Shown here: positions 7,487 to 16,353 of the stretch, piece by piece
Layout: every line of letters starts with the position of its first letter
Position numbering within the stretch: the stretch's first letter is position 1
Source of the DNA: CALKWS01 sp048594865
Lineage (GTDB): Bacteria > Actinomycetota > Actinomycetes > Actinomycetales > Beutenbergiaceae
NCBI GenBank assembly: GCA_048594865.1
Contig: JBMDWZ010000076.1
Coordinates: forward strand, 1-64,000
Direction of reading: 5' to 3'
DNA: 64,000 bases
Notes under the pieces: generated by a model
Database searches by the model: none
Seen by the model: only the letters and a program-made list of their open reading frames with translations
What the model was told of the DNA's origin: nothing
Position numbers and translations under genes: made by a program

Positions 7487-8776
7487 CTACTTCAGGAACT
7501 CCGGAACATCCAGATCGTCATCGCGGCGACGCTGGGATTCGGGCTCGAACACTTGCGGTACCTCCAAGCCCTGAGTCGGCGGGTTCGCCGGGGTCTGCGG
7601 CTCGGGTTCGGCCTCGACCTTGGCGGGCACCGGCTCGGGGTTCTGAGGTGCTGGCGTGGCGGGCACAGGTGGCGCAGCTGGCGCGGCAGGCCGCTGGCCA
7701 GCCGACTCTGGACGCGACACCGAACCTGCCGAGCTCTCCTGGCTCGGGGCCACCCGGGCGGCGTCCACCGGAGCGTCGGACTTGGGCTGGGGGTGCGCGA
7801 TCGAGCGGCTGCCGTCGGTGGGCATAGGCGCCCCACCGTCGAAGCCGGCGGCGATCACGGTCACCCGCACCTCATCGCCCAGGGCGTCGTCGATGACGGC
7901 ACCGAAGATGATGTTGGCTTCGGGGTGCGCCGCTTCCTGAACCAACCTGGCGGCCTCGTGGATCTCGAAGAGACCCAGGTCGCTGCCACCTTGGATCGAG
8001 AGCAGCACGCCGTGCGCACCGTCGATGCTCGCCTCCAGCAGCGGCGAAGAGATCGCCAACTCCGAGGCCTGCACCGCACGGTCTTCGCCGCGCGAGGATC
8101 CGATTCCCATCAACGCACTTCCGGCGCCCTGCATCACGGACTTCACGTCGGCGAAGTCCAGGTTGATCAGGCCCGGGGTGGTAATCAGGTCGGTGATGCC
8201 CTGCACACCGGACAGCAGCACCTGGTCGGCGGACTTGAACGCATCCAGCACCGAAACGCCACGGTCGGAGATCGACAGCAGTCGATCGTTGGGGATCACA
8301 ATGAGGGTGTCCACCTCGGCGCGCAGCGCCTCGATTCCGGAGTCCGCCTGGACTCCGCGGCGACGGCCCTCGAAGGTGAACGGCCTGGTCACCACGCCAA
8401 TGGTCAGGGCGCCGAGCGCACGAGCGATCTTTGCGACCACCGGTGCGCCACCGGTACCGGTACCACCGCCTTCACCGGCGGTCACGAAGACCATGTCTGC
8501 GCCGCGGAGTACCTCTTCGATCTCCTCGGCGTGGTCTTCGGCTGCCTTCTTTCCGACCTCTGGGTCGGCTCCTGCACCCAATCCACGGGTGAGGTCCCTG
8601 CCGACGTCGAGCTTGACGTCGGCGTCGCTCATAAGCAGTGCTTGAGCGTCGGTATTGACAGCGACGAATTCAACGCCCTTCAACCCGACTTCGATCATCC
8701 GGTTGACGGCGTTGACTCCACCGCCGCCAATTCCTACCACCTTGATGACCGCTAGATAATTCTGCGGTGCCGCCAC
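7487..8776 (-). CDS. ftsZ: Cell division GTPase FtsZ
   Basis: 429 residues. N-terminal GIGGGGVNAVNRM and the tubulin signature GEGGGTGTGGAP form the GTP site; the T7 loop NLDFADVKSVM is intact. A variable Pro/Ala/Glu linker (about 320-415) leads to the conserved C-terminal peptide DDLDVPEFLK, which binds SepF and other partners. The start is GTG at 8776, preceded by a purine-rich GAGGAGAGGGAAG ribosome binding region. The 167 bp upstream of the start separate it from ftsQ and probably hold a dedicated ftsZ promoter, as in other actinobacteria, but I cannot pick a confident hexamer pair. Confidence 0.97.
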   Translation of the reverse strand: MAAPQNYLAVIKVVGIGGGGVNAVNRMIEVGLKGVEFVAVNTDAQALLMSDADVKLDVGRDLTRGLGAGADPEVGKKAAEDHAEEIEEVLRGADMVFVTAGEGGGTGTGGAPVVAKIARALGALTIGVVTRPFTFEGRRRGVQADSGIEALRAEVDTLIVIPNDRLLSISDRGVSVLDAFKSADQVLLSGVQGITDLITTPGLINLDFADVKSVMQGAGSALMGIGSSRGEDRAVQASELAISSPLLEASIDGAHGVLLSIQGGSDLGLFEIHEAARLVQEAAHPEANIIFGAVIDDALGDEVRVTVIAAGFDGGAPMPTDGSRSIAHPQPKSDAPVDAARVAPSQESSAGSVSRPESAGQRPAAPAAPPVPATPAPQNPEPVPAKVEAEPEPQTPANPPTQGLEVPQVFEPESQRRRDDDLDVPEFLK

Positions 8777-8943
8777 GTCACTTCCCTCTCCTCAAACCCT
8801 CAACCTCTACCTGAGGTCTAGAGTTATGTCATTTTCTCGCAGCGATGACGCTAAGTGCGCACCTGGTACCTAGCAACGACATCATTGGGCGTGTCGGCGT
8901 CGGGTTTCTTTTCGGTCCGGCATCGGTGCCATCACCGCGACCG

Positions 8944-9879
8944 CTACTCATCATTTTTGGTGATCGGGTTACGTGGCGCCGAGACGTCGTAGACCTCAGC
9001 GGGCACCTGGCGAAGGGTGAGCAGCACTTCGGCCTTCAGTTCGGTCTCCTCCGCACTCCCCCAGATCACGGTGGCCGATTCACCCAGTTCAAACTCGATC
9101 CGGTCTGCGCTGGCCGCGCTGGCCGCGGTGACGTCGTCGAAGACCTCCGGCGGCAGTTCGCCCAGCACCTGCACCACCGCTTGCAGGGCACTGGCGCTGC
9201 GCTCACTACCGAGGTCCACATCGATCAAGGGCAGATCCTCGGGCGGCTCGGACACGCTGTCGAGTTCGATGCCCTCGGGGTCCATCAGCAAGAACTCCCC
9301 CTCGGACTCCACCACGGCCACCGGTTCCCGCGGGGTCACCTGCACCGCTAAGCCATTGGGCCAGCTCCGGGATACCGAGACCTCCAGCACCCCAGCCGCG
9401 TCGGCGATCTGGTCAGACATGCCCGCCGTGTTCAACCGGATCAGCGGCACCCCGTCTTGGGCGGCAATGACGTCGTCGATCGCCTCGGTGTCGACGAACT
9501 CGTTCGCTCCCTGGACCTGGGCGTCCTGCGCCCGCAGCGCCAGCACGCTGGAGAATCCGACCACGTACACGGCGCCGCCGAGGGCGGCCAGGATCAAGAC
9601 GACGACGGCGACCGTGCGCCACCGTAGTCGGCGCAGGGCGCGGCGGCGCTCATCTAGGCGCTGCGTGAACTGACCCGAGATCCGAGACTGCGGTGCCTGT
9701 TTCTCCTCGCGCGCCGTGGTGAGGGACTTGTTGGGCTTGCTGGACTTCTTGGGCTTGCTGGTGGAGGTCTGCTTGCGCGGTCCTTGCTTTCCGGCACCCT
9801 GCTTGCCGCCAGCCTTGTTACCTGCTGCCTTTGCGGCACTAGTGCCCCCGTTTTTGCGGGGGTTGACCGGCGCCCTCAC
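8944..9879 (-). CDS. ftsQ: Divisome protein FtsQ/DivIB
   Basis: 311 residues, single-pass bitopic protein. A Lys/Gly/Ser/Ala-rich cytoplasmic tail (about 1-85) is followed by one transmembrane segment (about 88-109). The extracytoplasmic POTRA and FtsQ domains come next (VSRSWPNGLAVQVTPREPVAVV). The GTG start overlaps the murC stop by 4 nt (GTGA). The strongly basic tail resembles that of FtsW in this genome. A perfect 6-bp GC hairpin lies in codons 6-12. Confidence 0.93.
   Translation of the reverse strand: MRAPVNPRKNGGTSAAKAAGNKAGGKQGAGKQGPRKQTSTSKPKKSSKPNKSLTTAREEKQAPQSRISGQFTQRLDERRRALRRLRWRTVAVVVLILAALGGAVYVVGFSSVLALRAQDAQVQGANEFVDTEAIDDVIAAQDGVPLIRLNTAGMSDQIADAAGVLEVSVSRSWPNGLAVQVTPREPVAVVESEGEFLLMDPEGIELDSVSEPPEDLPLIDVDLGSERSASALQAVVQVLGELPPEVFDDVTAASAASADRIEFELGESATVIWGSAEETELKAEVLLTLRQVPAEVYDVSAPRNPITKNDE
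9845..9862 (-). repeat. GC-rich hairpin in the first codons of ftsQ
   Basis: CCCCCG, six-base loop, CGGGGG, starting 17 nt into the ftsQ reading frame. Such 5'-coding hairpins can lower translation; that effect is inferred, not shown. Confidence 0.6.
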
Positions 9880-11237
9880 CGTTGCTCCAGAGCCGCCAAG
9901 ATGTGCTGGGGAAGCGTGGTGATGTCCCCGGCCCCAATGGTGATGATCAGGTCCCCAGCCTGCGCGCCATCGGCAGCGGCCTGCGCCAGTTCCGCCCAGG
10001 TGTTAAGCACCCGCGCCCGCGGCAAGTGCTGCGCGATCAGAGTCGAGTCAACCCCGGGAATCGGATCCTCACGAGCCGGGTAGATCGGCGCCAGAATCAC
10101 CTCATCGGCTGCGTCCAGTCCGGCGGCGAACTCCCGCGCGAAGTCTTTGGTCCGGGAGAACAGGTGCGGCTGGAACACCGCGATCACCCTGCCACCGTCG
10201 GCCGCTCCGGTCGCTGTGCGCACCGCGGCGGCCACCTTGGTGGGGTTGTGCGCGTAGTCGTCGATCACCCGCACACCGGCTATCTCTCCACGCAGTTCAA
10301 AACGACGTCCGGTGCCGGCGAAGTCCCCGAGCGCGGCCGCCATCGATGCCGGGTCGATCCCGGCCTCAACCCCCGCGCACCAGGCCGCGGTCGCGTTGTG
10401 CAGGTTGTGCTCCCCTGGCACCGCCAAATCCAGTTCGAGGGCACCGAGATCGGAGGTGAGTCTGGCTCCGGCGCTGCCGGGGCCCAACCTGGTGACCTCG
10501 ATTCGCACGTCGGCACCGGGGTCGGTGCCATAGGTACGCACCCGGATACCGGCGCCGGTGGCGTAGTGCGCCAGGGCCCGGGCTCCGGGGTCATCGCTGC
10601 CGGCGATCAGGAGCCCGCCGGGCACGATCCGGTCAGCGAACCGTTCAAAGGCGCGGGCGTAGGCGGCAGGGGTGCCGTGCTGGTCCAGGTGGTCGGCCTC
10701 GACGTTCGTAACGATCGCGGTTTGGGGCGCGTAGTTGAGGAATGAGTTGTCGGACTCATCGGCCTCGGCCACGAAGATGCTCGAGCTCCCCAGCCCGCCT
10801 CCGGAACCGATTCCGTTGATCCGCCCGCCGACGGCGAAGGACGGGTCGGCGCCGACCTGGCGCAAGGCAAACGCCAACATCGCAGACGTGCTCGTCTTCC
10901 CGTGCGAGCCGGCAACGGCGATGAAGTCCTTGGACTGTGCCGCGAGCGCAAGTGCTTGGGACCGGTGAATCACGCCCACCCCGGCAGCTCGCGCGGTGCG
11001 CAGCTCGGGGTTGTCTTCGCGGATGGCCGTGGACGTCACGATCGTGTCCTTCGGGCCGAGCCCGGCAACGTTGGCCGCGTCATGCCCAATCCAGATGCGG
11101 GCGCCGTGGGCTTCGAGGTGTTCGGTGATGGCAGAAGAACTCCGGTCCGAGCCCTGCACACTGCGCCCCTGACTCAGGAACAACTCGGCGATCACGCTCA
11201 TCCCCGCACCGCCGATACCGATGAAATGGAACGTCAT
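9876..11237 (-). CDS. murC: UDP-N-acetylmuramate--L-alanine ligase
   Basis: 453 residues; the cytoplasmic ATP-dependent ligase that adds L-Ala to UDP-MurNAc. The Rossmann start FHFIGIGGAGMSVIAE, the ATP loop GSHGKTSTSAML, EADESDNSFL and DDYAHNPTKV are diagnostic Mur ligase motifs with the MurC-type SHGKT variant. It overlaps murG by 4 nt upstream and ftsQ by 4 nt downstream. The murG-murC-ftsQ order without ddl is the usual actinobacterial arrangement. Confidence 0.97.
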   Translation of the reverse strand: MTFHFIGIGGAGMSVIAELFLSQGRSVQGSDRSSSAITEHLEAHGARIWIGHDAANVAGLGPKDTIVTSTAIREDNPELRTARAAGVGVIHRSQALALAAQSKDFIAVAGSHGKTSTSAMLAFALRQVGADPSFAVGGRINGIGSGGGLGSSSIFVAEADESDNSFLNYAPQTAIVTNVEADHLDQHGTPAAYARAFERFADRIVPGGLLIAGSDDPGARALAHYATGAGIRVRTYGTDPGADVRIEVTRLGPGSAGARLTSDLGALELDLAVPGEHNLHNATAAWCAGVEAGIDPASMAAALGDFAGTGRRFELRGEIAGVRVIDDYAHNPTKVAAAVRTATGAADGGRVIAVFQPHLFSRTKDFAREFAAGLDAADEVILAPIYPAREDPIPGVDSTLIAQHLPRARVLNTWAELAQAAADGAQAGDLIITIGAGDITTLPQHILAALEQR

Positions 11238-12334
11238 TGCTCCAACACCTGCTCCACCATCTGCGCCAGACGCTGGGCCCCGTCGGTGATGCCCTCGGCT
11301 TTCGCGGCAGCAGACATCGTCTGCAGTTTTGTCTCATCGGTGATCAACGGCACCAGGTGTTCACGCAACCAGGCCGAACTCAGGTCCCGGTCGGCCACCA
11401 AAAGCGCACCGCCACCTGCCACCACCGCCGAGGCGTTCTTGGCCTGTTCGCCATTGCCGATCGGCAGCGGCACATAGATCGCCGGGATCCCCAGGGCGGC
11501 GAGCTCGCTCACCGTCCCGGCACCAGCGCGTGCGATCACCAGGTCCGCGCAGGCCAGCGCGTGCTCCATCTGCACCAAGTATTCGCGCACGTGGTAGTGC
11601 TCAACAGGCGCACCAAGGGCGTCATGGACGCTTTGCGACTTGCCCTTACCGCTCAGGTGTAGCACCTGGGCGCCGGTCGCCAGAAGCTCGGCTGCCACGC
11701 TCGGCACCATCTGGTTCAGCCGGGCCGCACCCAGGGACCCTCCGGTGACCACGATCGTCAAACGGTCCGGGTCCAGGCCCAACTCCACGGCCCCGCGGCG
11801 CGCGGTCGCGGACTTGTCTTCCGCGCGGGCCGCGACCAGGTCTGCTATTGATTGGCGCAGCGGCAGGCCCACGACCTTGCCACCTGCGAGGTTGGTGTCG
11901 GGGAACGTCAAGCCGATCCGCTGGGCATACCGGGCGCCGAGCCGGTTGGCGATCCCGGGCCTGCTGTTCTGCTCGTGGACCACGATCGGCACCGAGGCAC
12001 TCCTGGCGGCTAGATATGCCGGAGCGGCGACGTAACCGCCGAACCCGACTACGGCGTCGGCCCCGGAAACCACAGATCTGGTGACCGCCATCGCCCGGCG
12101 CCACCGGCCGGGCAGCGAGAACCATTGCGGAGTGATGCTGCGCGGCAGCGGAACCCGTTCGATGGTGGTCAGCTTCAGGCCAGCGGCGGGCACCAGGTCT
12201 GCTTCCAAGCCTTCGGCGGTGCCCAGGACGTCGATCTGGGCCCCGGAGTCGCCGAGCACCTGGGCCAGGGCAAGTAACGGGTTGACGTGGCCGGCGGTGC
12301 CGCCGCCGGCGAGCACGATTCTGGGTGTTGTCAC
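11234..12334 (-). CDS. murG: UDP-GlcNAc:undecaprenyl-pyrophosphoryl-MurNAc-pentapeptide transferase
   Basis: 366 residues from the GTG at 12334; makes lipid II from lipid I at the inner membrane face. The N-terminal GGGTAGHVNPLLALA loop, the HEQNSRPGIANRLGAR segment, GGSLGAARLNQ and the C-domain RAGAGTVSELAALGIPAI motif identify GT28-family MurG. The GTG is preferred over the upstream ATG at 12373 because a GAGGA lies 7 nt before it and the glycine-rich loop starts within 10 residues. This leaves a 10-bp gap after ftsW. Confidence 0.95.
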   Translation of the reverse strand: MTTPRIVLAGGGTAGHVNPLLALAQVLGDSGAQIDVLGTAEGLEADLVPAAGLKLTTIERVPLPRSITPQWFSLPGRWRRAMAVTRSVVSGADAVVGFGGYVAAPAYLAARSASVPIVVHEQNSRPGIANRLGARYAQRIGLTFPDTNLAGGKVVGLPLRQSIADLVAARAEDKSATARRGAVELGLDPDRLTIVVTGGSLGAARLNQMVPSVAAELLATGAQVLHLSGKGKSQSVHDALGAPVEHYHVREYLVQMEHALACADLVIARAGAGTVSELAALGIPAIYVPLPIGNGEQAKNASAVVAGGGALLVADRDLSSAWLREHLVPLITDETKLQTMSAAAKAEGITDGAQRLAQMVEQVLEQ

Positions 12335-12344
12335 GGTTCTATCC

Positions 12345-13799
12345 TCAGCCACGCGAAGCGGTGGCGCGACCACGCGGAGCGAGCACCGCCAGGGACTTGC
12401 GCAGGGACTTGCGGCGCGCCCGCAACGCCTCTTGGGCTCCGGGCTCGTGGCGGGCGAAGGCCAGGACGATACCCAATGCGGCCATCGTGGTCACCAGCGC
12501 CGATCCGCCGGCGCTGACCAGCGGCAGCGGCAGGCCGATGACGGGCACCACCCCGATCACGGTGCCGATGTTGATGAACGCTTGGGAGATCAGCCAGGTT
12601 CCGATGGCGGCGGTGGTGATCTTGACGAACCGGTCCGGGTGGCGGCGCACCAGGCGGGTGAAGCCGATCGCCAGGATCGTCAACAGCCCGAGCACCAGCA
12701 GCGCGCCCAGGAGCCCGAGTTCCTCGCCGATGATCGCGAAGATGAAGTCGTTGTGGGCCTCGGGCAGCCAGGACCATTTCATTCGGGACTCCCCCAAGCC
12801 CACGCCACTGATCCCGCCGGTGCCTAGGCCCTCCAGTGCCCGGCGGGGCTGCAGCCCCAGGCCCATGGGGTCGGCCTCACCCTGACCGAAAAGCATCATG
12901 ATGCGGTCGCGCCGGTTGTCCGAGGAGACCACCAGGAACGCCATCGTCGCCGCGGCTGCCATCCCGGCCACCGTGAACATCGACAGCGGCACCCCGGCCA
13001 CCCACATCGCACCGGCGATGAGCAGCACGATCACCAGGGCGGTCCCGACATCCAGGGTGTACAAAACCATGGCCAAAATAGTTGTGGCACCCAGGACCGC
13101 TGGGAATAGCACGTGATACCAGTGCTTGAGCAGGGGTCCCTTGATCGCCAGCACCGCACCCAACCACAACGCCAGGCCGAGCTTTCCGAACTCGGCGGGC
13201 TGGAAGTTCTGCCCGGCGATCACGACCCAGCCCTCGTTACCTCCGGCGGTTGCCTGCAGGCCCGGGATGAACACCAGCGCCTGCATCGCGATCGCTAGGA
13301 ACATCGCGGGCCACGCCAGGGCCCGGATCCAGTTCACCGGAAGCCGGGAGATGCCGAACGCGACCGGCAGCGCCAGGAGCGCGAACCGGGCCTGGTTGAG
13401 GAAGAACGTGAACGGGTTACCCGAGGTTCGTAGTGACATCACCGTGGAGGATGACAGCACCATCACCAGCCCCAGGCAGAGCAACATCAGCGTCGCCCCG
13501 CCAATGAGGTAGTAGGTGGTAACCGGCGAATCCCAGGCCGCGCTCAGCGTGGTGCGCTCGGCCTTATTCGCTTTGCGGGCCTCGGCCTTGGTAGTGCGCT
13601 GCGGCGGGCGGCCGGCGACCGTGGTCTTGGAGCCGGTGGCCTTGGTGCCGATCTTGCTCAGCTTCGTGCCCGGCTTGGCTGGCTTACCAGGTTTGCTGGT
13701 GTTGCCCGATGTGGTGGTCTTGCCCGATGTGGTGGCCTTGCCCGATGTGGTGGCCTTGCCCGATTTGTCCCGCGCGGGCTTGTTGTCCAGAAGTGTCAC
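12345..13799 (-). CDS. ftsW: SEDS peptidoglycan glycosyltransferase FtsW
   Basis: 484 residues from the GTG at 13799, which overlaps the murD stop (GTGA). About ten transmembrane segments fill residues 85-450, with SEDS motifs NWIRALAWP, GQNFQPAEFGKLGLALWL and EAHNDFIFAIIGEELGLLGA. FtsW polymerises lipid II together with FtsI. The first 85 residues are a Lys/Thr/Ser/Gly-rich tail built from six-residue SGKATT units (18-bp DNA repeats). The C-terminus is also basic. An ATG at 13883 would overlap murD by 88 bp and is not favoured. Confidence 0.95.
   Translation of the reverse strand: MTLLDNKPARDKSGKATTSGKATTSGKTTTSGNTSKPGKPAKPGTKLSKIGTKATGSKTTVAGRPPQRTTKAEARKANKAERTTLSAAWDSPVTTYYLIGGATLMLLCLGLVMVLSSSTVMSLRTSGNPFTFFLNQARFALLALPVAFGISRLPVNWIRALAWPAMFLAIAMQALVFIPGLQATAGGNEGWVVIAGQNFQPAEFGKLGLALWLGAVLAIKGPLLKHWYHVLFPAVLGATTILAMVLYTLDVGTALVIVLLIAGAMWVAGVPLSMFTVAGMAAAATMAFLVVSSDNRRDRIMMLFGQGEADPMGLGLQPRRALEGLGTGGISGVGLGESRMKWSWLPEAHNDFIFAIIGEELGLLGALLVLGLLTILAIGFTRLVRRHPDRFVKITTAAIGTWLISQAFINIGTVIGVVPVIGLPLPLVSAGGSALVTTMAALGIVLAFARHEPGAQEALRARRKSLRKSLAVLAPRGRATASRG
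13702..13764. repeat. 18-bp tandem repeat in the 5' end of ftsW
   Basis: About 3.5 copies of TTGCCCGATGTGGTGGCC (plus-strand reading), coding SGKATT/SGKTTT units. Perfect tandem copies of this kind can change number by slippage, so tail length may vary between strains. Confidence 0.85.
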
Positions 13800-15265
13800 T
13801 GTGTGCCCCCTAGCCCTGCTACGGCATCGAGGAAGGCTTGGCCCCGGTGCCCGTAGGAAGTGAACTGGTCCTGAGACGCGCACGCGGGCGCCAGCAGCAC
13901 CACATCACCCGGATGGGCGAAGTCGGCGGCGCGGCGTACGGCGAGGTCCATTGGCTCAGTTTCACTAGCGGGCACCACAAAGCGCGGGAGGTCGGGCGCG
14001 TGTCGGTCCAGAGCGGCCGTTAATGCGGTGGTGTCGGTGCCGATGACGACGACGGCACGCAGGTGCTCCACAACGTCCCGAACGAGCGGGTCAAGGTCGG
14101 CGCCCTTGGTCACTCCACCGGCGATCCACACCCCGGTGCCCTGGGGAATCGAACGCAGCGAGGCCAGCGCGGCGTGCGGGTTGGTGGCCTTGGAGTCGTT
14201 GATGTACTGCACGCCGCCGTGAGTTCCGGCGTCTTGGATGCGGTGCTCGGTGGCCTGCATCGATTGCAGCCCGGTACGGATGTGCGCGGGCTGCAGGCCC
14301 CCGGCCAAAGCCAGGGCGCTGGCCGCCAATGCGTTGGCCACCTGATGGTGCGGTGGGGTGGCGGAGCCGAGGTGAGCAAGGTCGGCGAAGGTCGCGAGTT
14401 CTTGGGCGCTGGTTTGCCGCGACCGGGTGAACGCCCGGTCCACGAGCACATCCTCCACTAGCCCAACCTGCCCTACGCTCGGCATGCCGAGGGTGAATCC
14501 CACGGCCCGGGCACCTTCGGCGACGTCGGCTGCCGACACCATGGCCATGGTGTCAGCGTCCTGGACGTTGTAGATGCAGGCGGTGGTGGTGCGCTCGAAG
14601 ATGCGGGCCTTATCGGCGCGGTAGTCCGCGTAATCGGTGTACCAATCCAAGTGGTCCGGGGCGATGTTTAAGCAAGCGCTGGCGACCGGGGCCATCGAGT
14701 GGGTGTAGTGCAGTTGGAAGCTGGACAACTCCACCGCCAGGGCATCGAGCCGCGTGCCAGATCCGTGCGCGCCCATGACCGTCTCCACCACCGAGGTGCC
14801 CACATTGCCCACGGCCGGGGCGTTCAGCTCGGCGGCTGCCAGCATCGAGGCGAGCATGGTGACCGTCGTGGTTTTGCCGTTGGTGCCGGTCAGCGGCAAC
14901 CAGGCCACCGAGCGCGGGCACACTCGCCAGGCCAGTTCCACTTCGCTCCAGATCGGAATCCGGTTCGCGGCGGCACGCGCCAGCAACGGGTTAGTCGGCG
15001 GAATACCGGGTGAGGCGACCACCAGGTCCGGCGGGTCATCCAGTGCCAGTGCGCTCAGGATTTCCCAGTCTGGGTCCGCATCCACGCGTACCGCTGCCGG
15101 GATCTTGGCGCCTGCGGCCACGTCGGGGCGGGAATCGAGGGCGTGCACGGTGGCTCCGAGGTCCACCAGCGCACCTGCTACCGCTTGGCCCGTGATCCCG
15201 AGACCCACCACCACGGCGCGCCCAGACCGGAGTCCTTGAGGGTCCACCGCTAGGTCACCACCCAT
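13796..15265 (-). CDS. murD: UDP-N-acetylmuramoylalanine--D-glutamate ligase
   Basis: 489 residues; adds D-Glu to UDP-MurNAc-L-Ala. The N-terminal Rossmann-like VVVGLGITGQAVAGAL, the ATP loop LTGTNGKTTTVTML, the central NIAPDHLDWY and C-domain INDSKATNPHAAL and VLLAPACASQDQF are MurD features. The ATG at 15265 overlaps mraY by 16 bp. A GTG at 15247, just after the mraY stop, is an alternative that would remove six residues. The gene is translationally coupled to ftsW. Confidence 0.96.
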   Translation of the reverse strand: MGGDLAVDPQGLRSGRAVVVGLGITGQAVAGALVDLGATVHALDSRPDVAAGAKIPAAVRVDADPDWEILSALALDDPPDLVVASPGIPPTNPLLARAAANRIPIWSEVELAWRVCPRSVAWLPLTGTNGKTTTVTMLASMLAAAELNAPAVGNVGTSVVETVMGAHGSGTRLDALAVELSSFQLHYTHSMAPVASACLNIAPDHLDWYTDYADYRADKARIFERTTTACIYNVQDADTMAMVSAADVAEGARAVGFTLGMPSVGQVGLVEDVLVDRAFTRSRQTSAQELATFADLAHLGSATPPHHQVANALAASALALAGGLQPAHIRTGLQSMQATEHRIQDAGTHGGVQYINDSKATNPHAALASLRSIPQGTGVWIAGGVTKGADLDPLVRDVVEHLRAVVVIGTDTTALTAALDRHAPDLPRFVVPASETEPMDLAVRRAADFAHPGDVVLLAPACASQDQFTSYGHRGQAFLDAVAGLGGTQ

Positions 15266-16353
15266 TCAGCGTAGAAGATGCCCACGCCGAGGGATACGAA
15301 CAACGCCGCGATGATCCAGAACCGGATCACGATCGTCACCTCACCCCAACCCATGAGTTCGAAGTGGTGGTGCAAGGGCGCCATCTTGAACACGCGTTTG
15401 CCGGTCATCTTGAACCAGCCGATTTGGATGACGTCGGAAAGCACGATCAACACGAACAGTCCACCGATGATCGCGGCCAGCACTTCGGTGCGGGTCAGGA
15501 TCGACAGCCCAGCCAGCGCCCCGCCCAGGGCAAGTGACCCGGTGTCGCCCATGAAGATTTTGGCCGGTGAAGCGTTCCACCACAGGAAGCCCAAGCAGGC
15601 CCCGACGATCGCGGCGGCGATGATGGACAGGTCGCGCGGGTCACGCACCTCGTAGCAGTTCGCTGCCTCTTCGGCGATCATCTGCGCCTGGGTGACGATC
15701 TGGCAGTTCTGGTTCGCCTGCCACATGGTCACCACCACGTAAGCACCGAACACGAACATCGACACCCCGGTCGCCAAGCCGTCCAGTCCGTCGGTGAGGT
15801 TGACCGCGTTGGACCAGGCGGTGATGAGGAAGTTCGCCCAGATGATGAACAGCACCAGTCCCACACCGGCGCCGAAGAACGCGAGGTCGAGGCCGGAGAT
15901 GTCACGAGTGAAGGAAATCTGGGTGGAGGCCGGCGTCCGGAACCGCTCGTTGGGGAACTGCAGCACCAGCACCGAGAAGGTGATGCCGATGACGCCTTGG
16001 CCGATGATCTTCCACAGCGGACTCAACCCCAAGGAGCGCTGCCGGGAGATCTTGATGAAGTCGTCCAGGAATCCGATCAGCCCAAGGCCCACCATTAGGA
16101 ACAACAGCAACAGTCCCGAGGCGTTGGGCATCCGCCCGGAAATCACGTTCGCCACGGCGTAGCCGATGACGGTGGCGGCGATGATCACCACCCCGCCCAT
16201 GGTGGGCGTTCCACGCTTGGTGAAGTGCGCCGTGGGTCCGTCTTGACGGATGAATTGGCCGTAGTTGTGCTTCACCAGGAACCGGATGAAGACCGGTGTT
16301 CCCAGCAGCGAAACGATCATCGCGACCGCGCCGCTGGAAAGGACCGCGATCAT
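15250..16353 (-). CDS. mraY: Phospho-N-acetylmuramoyl-pentapeptide transferase
   Basis: 367 residues, ten-helix membrane enzyme that forms lipid I on undecaprenyl phosphate. The signature motifs are all present: GTPTMGG, FLDDFIK, NAVNLTDGLDGLATG, MGDTGSLALGG and the histidine cluster APLHHHFE. The start at 16353 overlaps the murF stop by 4 nt (ATGA). A longer reading from 16386 would lie inside murF. Confidence 0.97.
   Translation of the reverse strand: MIAVLSSGAVAMIVSLLGTPVFIRFLVKHNYGQFIRQDGPTAHFTKRGTPTMGGVVIIAATVIGYAVANVISGRMPNASGLLLLFLMVGLGLIGFLDDFIKISRQRSLGLSPLWKIIGQGVIGITFSVLVLQFPNERFRTPASTQISFTRDISGLDLAFFGAGVGLVLFIIWANFLITAWSNAVNLTDGLDGLATGVSMFVFGAYVVVTMWQANQNCQIVTQAQMIAEEAANCYEVRDPRDLSIIAAAIVGACLGFLWWNASPAKIFMGDTGSLALGGALAGLSILTRTEVLAAIIGGLFVLIVLSDVIQIGWFKMTGKRVFKMAPLHHHFELMGWGEVTIVIRFWIIAALFVSLGVGIFYAEWVVT

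Noticed and set aside
7553..8755. 400-codon open frame antisense to ftsZ
   Set aside because: It lies entirely within ftsZ on the other strand and reads as low-complexity His/Arg/Gly/Asp sequence, the mirror of high-GC codon bias. No start site or domain supports it.
13702..13764. CRISPR-like tandem repeat
   Set aside because: The 18-bp units are contiguous without spacers and lie in frame within ftsW.
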